In this document: piece by piece, positions 59,736-64,000 of the stretch
How positions within the stretch are numbered: position 1 is the first letter of the stretch
Layout: every line of letters begins with the position of its first letter
Origin: Chitinophaga agri
GTDB lineage: Bacteria > Bacteroidota > Bacteroidia > Chitinophagales > Chitinophagaceae
DNA: 64,000 nt
Direction: 5' to 3'
Assembly (NCBI RefSeq): GCF_010093065.1
Contig: NZ_CP048113.1
Location: 682,001 to 746,000 of the forward strand
Translations under genes and position numbers: made by a program
The notes under the pieces: generated by a model
What the model was told of the DNA's origin: nothing
Seen by the model: only the letters and a program-made list of their open reading frames with translations
The model's database searches: none

Positions 59736-61610
59736 ATGACCAGGATCTTACTCGCACTGACGCTGATGCTCGGCTATGCCGGCGCGGCTTCAGCACAGGA
59801 GCTGTACATGCCCCGCAATGTTAAAAAAGCCTACGAAAATAAAACACGTGCCAGGAACGGCCTTCCCGGAGAACGTTACTGGCAGAACAAAGGCCGCTAT
59901 GATATACAGCTGAAAGTAAACGCGCCCTCCGGTGTGGTGTATGGTGCTGAAAATGTCCGTTATATCAACAACAGCCCCGACACCCTGAAAAGGCTTGTTA
60001 TCCGCCTGATCTGTAACCTCCACAAGGTGAATGCGCCCCGGTCCGGATATGTAAGCCGCGATTTCCTTACGGAAGGGGTTACCATTGACACGTTCCTGGT
60101 CAATGGTACAAATGTGCCTTTTGACAATGATATTGCGACCGTTGGTATGGTAAACCTGCCAAAGGCGCTGAATGCAAAGGACAGCCTGGACCTTCATATC
60201 AGCTGGCACTACACCCTCTCTCAGCAGAGTGGCAGGGAAGGTAAGATCGATAGCTCCACCTTCTTCCTCGCGTACGCTTACCCGCGTGTATCCGTATATG
60301 ATGATTATAACGGCTGGGACCAGATCGAACATATGGACAGGGTTGAGTTTTACAGCGATTTTAATGACTATAACGTAGCTGTGACGGTGCCCGGGAACTA
60401 TGTAGTATGGGGTACCGGCGTACTGCAGAATGCAGCAGCCGTTTTACAGCCGGCAATCGCCAAACGCCTGAATGATTCCTATACATCCGACCAGCTGATA
60501 CATATTGCCAGCAAGGAAGAAATGCGCGCGGGTAAGATTACACAACAGAATGACTGGAATACCTGGAAGTTCACCGCTTCAAACATCGCTGATGTAACCT
60601 TCGGTACCAGCAGCCATTATGTATGGGACGCCGCGAGCGTAGTGGTAGATAGCACTACTGGCAGACGTGCCAGTGTTCAGGCTGCTTATGACGATGCTGC
60701 CGCCGACTTTCATCATTCTGTGGATTTTTCACGCTACGCACTGGGATGGTTCTCCCGCAACTGGCCTGGTATCCCTTATCCCTTCCCGACAATGACCGCC
60801 TTCCAGGGGTATGCCGATATGGAATATCCGATGATGGTCAATGATGCGACCCTGGGTGACCAGTTAGGTTTCGCACAACTGGTACAGGACCACGAGATCG
60901 CACATACGTATTTCCCTTTCTACATGGGCATCAACGAAAGCCGTTATGCCTTTATGGATGAAGGCTGGGCAACCACCTTCGAATACCTCATCGGTATTGC
61001 AGAGAAAGGGAAGGAAGCGGCAGACAACTTCTATAAGTCATTCCGTGTAAAATATTACATCAGTGATCCTTCCGGCGAAGAAGATCAGCCCATCATTTCT
61101 CAGTCGCACCAGGTAAGTGGCGCCGGTTACGGCAATAATGCCTACGGTAAGCCTTCCCTGGCGTATCTGGCCCTGAAAGACATGCTGGGAGATGTGGTGT
61201 TTAAAAAGTCGCTGCACGCCTACATGAACAACTGGAACGGTAAACATCCGACGCCATGGGACTTCTTCAATTCCATGAATACCGCTTCCGGTCAGGACCT
61301 CAACTGGTTCTGGAATAACTGGTTCTTCAGCAATAATTATATTGACCTGGAACTGGTAAGTGTAAAAGCTAAAAAAGACAACGCAGCAATAGCGATTGCC
61401 AATAACGGCGGATTTGCCATTCCATTTGATGTGGTGGTGACCTTTGAAGATGGTACGACAAAATCCGTACATCAGACGCCTGCTGTATGGAAGAACGGTA
61501 TTAAGAATATCACGGTAAATGTGCCTGTCAATAAAGCTATCGCCTCCGTAAAACTGGACGGTGTGATCTACATGGATTACACACCTGTAAATAATGTATG
61601 GAAAAAATAA
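59736..61610 (+). CDS. exported M1-family metallopeptidase
   Basis: Zinc aminopeptidase-like enzyme of 624 residues. Signal peptide MTRILLALTLMLGYAGAASA before QE. An N-terminal beta domain (about 50-250) precedes the catalytic domain. The zinc site is His386-Glu387-x2-His390 with Glu409 18 residues later (QDHEIAHTYFPFYMGINE, FMDEGW). The substrate-side motif is YADMEYPMMV instead of GAMEN, as in many exported Bacteroidota M1 proteins. A C-terminal beta domain ends the chain. It cleaves peptides in the periplasm or at the surface. It is convergent with the AraC gene, 6 bp between stops. Confidence 0.93.
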   Translation: MTRILLALTLMLGYAGAASAQELYMPRNVKKAYENKTRARNGLPGERYWQNKGRYDIQLKVNAPSGVVYGAENVRYINNSPDTLKRLVIRLICNLHKVNAPRSGYVSRDFLTEGVTIDTFLVNGTNVPFDNDIATVGMVNLPKALNAKDSLDLHISWHYTLSQQSGREGKIDSSTFFLAYAYPRVSVYDDYNGWDQIEHMDRVEFYSDFNDYNVAVTVPGNYVVWGTGVLQNAAAVLQPAIAKRLNDSYTSDQLIHIASKEEMRAGKITQQNDWNTWKFTASNIADVTFGTSSHYVWDAASVVVDSTTGRRASVQAAYDDAAADFHHSVDFSRYALGWFSRNWPGIPYPFPTMTAFQGYADMEYPMMVNDATLGDQLGFAQLVQDHEIAHTYFPFYMGINESRYAFMDEGWATTFEYLIGIAEKGKEAADNFYKSFRVKYYISDPSGEEDQPIISQSHQVSGAGYGNNAYGKPSLAYLALKDMLGDVVFKKSLHAYMNNWNGKHPTPWDFFNSMNTASGQDLNWFWNNWFFSNNYIDLELVSVKAKKDNAAIAIANNGGFAIPFDVVVTFEDGTTKSVHQTPAVWKNGIKNITVNVPVNKAIASVKLDGVIYMDYTPVNNVWKK

Positions 61611-61616
61611 AGCAGA

Positions 61617-62537
61617 CTATTCCTGTGCAGACTGGTACGCTTTAGGTGTAGTACCTTCCAGTTTCCGGAATACCCTGATAAAATAGTTCACATCAGTAAA
61701 GCCGCAGAGTTTACTTACATCATAGATGGAGTGCTGCGGCTTTGCTAATAGCTCTTTCGCCAGCTTTATCCGCTCATTGTTGACATACTCCAGCGGCGTG
61801 ATGCCAAACTGCTCCCTGAACCATTTAAAGAACAGGTTCCTGCTCAGATAAGCCTTCCTGCTCAGTGCATCCACCGCTATTTTTTCCGTCAGATGCTCCC
61901 TGATATATTTTAGCACGAAATTCAGCCGGTTGCCATTACTATCAGCAATACTGCCTTCAACCGCCTGTCCCAGCTGCTGGCTTTGCAGTAACCGGATCAG
62001 CAGTTCCTTTAGCTGCAGATCTGCATAGATGTTCTTTGACCGGTCCTCACTCGTACAGATCCGGATCAGTTTATTGATCAGTTCAGTAACCTCATGATTA
62101 TTCTCAAAGTGATACCGCTGGAAGGAGAGCTGCCAGTTCTGGCGTCCTTCTCCGCTGTTATAGTAGTTGTTCAGATAGTCCACCGTTTCCCGGATATAAA
62201 TATCATCGATGGCCAGCGCGATACACTGCGTAGGATTATCAACGGTTGCCTCCGGGAAATCAATGATCATGGTCTCGTGTGGTGGCACAATAACAGTTTC
62301 ACCCGGGAGGTAATCAAAAGAAGGTTTATCGGAAAGATGCATCACTTTTTTACCCCTGATCATACTGGTGATCACCAGGTCATTAAAAGTGAGCGGCACG
62401 TGGTAGGCCTGCTCATAACTTTCGAAGATATTCAGTTCACAACTCCGCAGATTGAACACACGCCTGTTCTCTACCAGTGTTTGCAACTCACGTGGGACCG
62501 TAAGGTCTATTTTCTGCAAATAATTTTTTACTTGCAT
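61617..62537 (-). CDS. AraC-family regulator divergent from aldehyde dehydrogenase
   Basis: Regulator of 306 residues with an N-terminal AraC-type cupin domain (about 30-150: YEQAYHVPLTFNDLVITSMI, FDYLPGETVIVPPHETMIID) and a C-terminal double HTH (about 205-303: IAVDALSRKAYLSRNLFFKW, HSIYDVSKLCGFTDVNYFIR, FRKLEGTTPKAYQ). It is divergent from an AldB-type aldehyde dehydrogenase, the usual arrangement of an activator and its target. The intergenic 157 bp holds a TAnnTTTG promoter for this gene and a near-duplicate 17-bp element at both ends. Confidence 0.93.
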   Translation of the reverse strand: MQVKNYLQKIDLTVPRELQTLVENRRVFNLRSCELNIFESYEQAYHVPLTFNDLVITSMIRGKKVMHLSDKPSFDYLPGETVIVPPHETMIIDFPEATVDNPTQCIALAIDDIYIRETVDYLNNYYNSGEGRQNWQLSFQRYHFENNHEVTELINKLIRICTSEDRSKNIYADLQLKELLIRLLQSQQLGQAVEGSIADSNGNRLNFVLKYIREHLTEKIAVDALSRKAYLSRNLFFKWFREQFGITPLEYVNNERIKLAKELLAKPQHSIYDVSKLCGFTDVNYFIRVFRKLEGTTPKAYQSAQE

Positions 62538-62563
62538 AGGAATAATCTGTTTACTATTAACAA

Positions 62564-62691
62564 GTTAACCAAATTTTACTCCTTCTCAAAATTAAGGTAC
62601 GATCGTGCTATAAATAAGTACAAAAATATCCGCGTCTTGTGGTGAGTTCATGATCTTAGCAGTATTATTTCACGTTAAACCAAATTCCACT
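62564..62691. promoter_or_regulatory. divergent promoter region with duplicated 17-bp element
   Basis: GTTAACCAAATTTTACT (62564-62580) and GTTAAACCAAATTCCACT (62674-62691) are near-identical direct repeats at the two ends of the intergenic region. CAAAATTA at 62587-62594 is TAATTTTG on the minus strand, a perfect -7 element for the AraC gene. The repeats are candidate operators for the AraC regulator. Confidence 0.45.
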
Positions 62692-62694
62692 ATT

Positions 62695-64000
62695 ATGAGC
62701 ATTGCAACATCTGCTGCCCCTTCGTCAACCCTGGCAGCACGCCCTGAATTTAAATCAAGGTATGATCACTTCATAAACGGTGAATGGGTGCCACCATCCA
62801 GCGGTGAATATTTCGATAACATTTCTCCAATAGATGGTAAAGTATTTACCCAGGCTGCACGGGGAAATGCTGCGGATATTGACAAAGCCATAGATGCGGC
62901 GCATGCCGCTTTTGCCTCCTGGGGTAAAACAGCCGCTTCCTACCGGAGTAACCTCCTGCTGAAAATTGCACAGATCGTGGAAGATAACCTGGACTACCTG
63001 GCTGTTGTCGAGACAATAGATAATGGTAAGCCACTGAGAGAGACCAAAGCGGCCGATCTGCCTTTGGTAATAGATCATTTCCGCTACTTCGCCGGCGTTA
63101 TCCGCAGTGAAGAAGGGACTATCAGTGAACATGATGAAAATACCGTCAGCATCAACCTGCACGAGCCGATCGGCGTGGTCGGTCAGATCATTCCATGGAA
63201 CTTCCCCCTGCTGATGGCTACCTGGAAGATCGCGCCTGCACTGGCTGCCGGCTGCTGCGTAGTGGTGAAACCAGCTGAACAAACGCCGACCAGCATTATG
63301 GTGCTCATGGAACTTATCGGACACGTATTACCGAAAGGTGTCCTCAATATAGTGACTGGTTTTGGTGTGGAAGCTGGTAAACCACTGGCATCTTCGCCAA
63401 AGGTGCAGAAAGTCGCTTTTACCGGCGAAACAACTACCGGCAGACTCATTATGCAGTATGCCTCTGAAAATCTGATTCCTGTTACGATGGAACTGGGTGG
63501 TAAGAGCCCGAACATCTTCTTCGAAAGCGTTGCTGACGCTGATGATGATTTCTTTGATAAAGCGGTGGAGGGTGCCGTGCTTTTTGCGCTCAACCAGGGA
63601 GAAGTATGTACCTGTCCCAGCCGTATTCTCGTACACGAGCATATTTACGACCGTTTCATGGAACGTGTCATAGAACGTACCAAGGCGATCAAAATGGGTA
63701 ATCCGCTCGATGCCACTGTCATGATGGGGGCACAGGCGTCAGAAGACCAGTACCAGAAGATCCTTAGTTACCTTGATATCGGTAAACAGGAAGGGGCGGA
63801 GGTACTCGTTGGTGGAGCTGCCTATCAGCAGAACGGTGGTCTGGAAAACGGATATTATATCCAACCGACCCTGCTGAAGGGACACAATAAGATGCGGGTA
63901 TTCCAGGAAGAGATCTTCGGCCCCGTTGCCTGCGTAACCACTTTTAAATCCACTGAAGAAGCAGTAGCTATCGCCAATGACACCCTCTATGGTCTGGGTG
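62695..64000 (+). CDS. aldehyde dehydrogenase, AldB/ExaC type (partial, 3' end outside window)
   Basis: NAD(P)-dependent oxidation of short aldehydes such as acetaldehyde to acids. The ATG at 62695 opens [10 protein letters not shown]; 435 codons lie in the window of about 505 expected. [36 protein letters not shown] and the Asn of [10 protein letters not shown] follow AldB order. The glutamate of MELGGKSPN and the catalytic Cys in [11 protein letters not shown] are intact. The NAD motif reads FTGETTTG in place of FTGSTEVG, an unusual Glu for Ser. The window ends in NDTLYGLG. Regulation by the divergent AraC protein is likely. Confidence 0.93.
   Translation, partial: MSIATSAAPSSTLAARPEFKSRYDHFINGEWVPPSSGEYFDNISPIDGKVFTQAARGNAADIDKAIDAAHAAFASWGKTAASYRSNLLLKIAQIVEDNLDYLAVVETIDNGKPLRETKAADLPLVIDHFRYFAGVIRSEEGTISEHDENTVSINLHEPIGVVGQIIPWNFPLLMATWKIAPALAAGCCVVVKPAEQTPTSIMVLMELIGHVLPKGVLNIVTGFGVEAGKPLASSPKVQKVAFTGETTTGRLIMQYASENLIPVTMELGGKSPNIFFESVADADDDFFDKAVEGAVLFALNQGEVCTCPSRILVHEHIYDRFMERVIERTKAIKMGNPLDATVMMGAQASEDQYQKILSYLDIGKQEGAEVLVGGAAYQQNGGLENGYYIQPTLLKGHNKMRVFQEEIFGPVACVTTFKSTEEAVAIANDTLYGLG

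Noticed and set aside
1..64000. CRISPR arrays, tRNA or rRNA genes, insertion sequences, prophage or integrase genes
   Set aside because: Looked for by eye in all gene-free stretches and among the coding genes; none was found, though short RNA genes could be missed without a covariance search.

Overview
The window looks like a chromosomal segment of a Bacteroidota bacterium, most likely Chitinophagaceae and close to Chitinophaga. The pointers are a SusC/SusD pair driven by an ECF sigma factor and FecR anti-sigma, a type B (CHU_C / gliding-motility) type IX secretion C-terminus on a giant surface protein, many Spase II lipoproteins, weak Shine-Dalgarno sites, and several TAnnTTTG -7 promoter elements, some only a few bases before the start codon. 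No tRNA, rRNA, CRISPR array, transposase, integrase or phage gene was seen.

Layout. 1-2.5 kb: divergent cobQ (cut by the window edge) and cbiA of cobalamin synthesis. 2.5-5.7 kb: AraC regulator, sugar O-acetyltransferase, zinc alcohol dehydrogenase and cupin, with candidate AraC operators. 5.7-9 kb: small hypothetical ORFs, an exported DinB protein, an exported DUF1080/LamG-like protein, an IclR remnant and an SDR. 9.2-13.7 kb: poxB, MFS transporter and outer-membrane porin as one operon. 13.7-17.3 kb: extradiol dioxygenase, an orphan effector-like protein, Crp/Fnr regulator, GNAT. 17.4-24.6 kb: GH78 rhamnosidase, MFS exporter, exported PPC-domain protein, glycine-zipper lipoprotein, parallel beta-helix lipoprotein. 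24.7-34.5 kb: a membrane zinc-ribbon protein, then a polysaccharide-utilisation-type locus (sigma, FecR, SusC with STN domain, SusD, PKD lipoprotein, NagX/DUF5009-like acyltransferase) without an adjacent glycoside hydrolase.

34.5-39.8 kb: the most interesting part, a tightly coupled three-gene operon on the minus strand. It encodes a TerB-like protein, a BrxD-like P-loop ATPase and an Lhr/BrxHI-like SF2 helicase, joined by two ATGA overlaps. It resembles a piece of BREX type 2 machinery without the PglX methylase or PglZ phosphatase, and is proposed as a compact defence or DNA-processing system. 40-42.6 kb: nucleotide pyrophosphatase/phosphodiesterase, VOC protein, second DinB. 42.8 kb: two perfect DnaA boxes beside a very AT-rich tract. 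43.2-51.7 kb: the 2836-residue repeat adhesin. 51.7-57 kb: GH71/99-like lipoprotein, then a PhoX/DUF839-like lipoprotein with a di-haem peroxidase. 57.2-64 kb: LuxR-type response regulator, 2H phosphoesterase, peroxiredoxin, small hypothetical, M1 aminopeptidase, and an AraC regulator divergent from an AldB-type aldehyde dehydrogenase that runs off the window.

All functions are read from motifs and family resemblance by eye; no database search was possible. Start codons differ from the longest possible ORF in several places, and this is stated in each entry.
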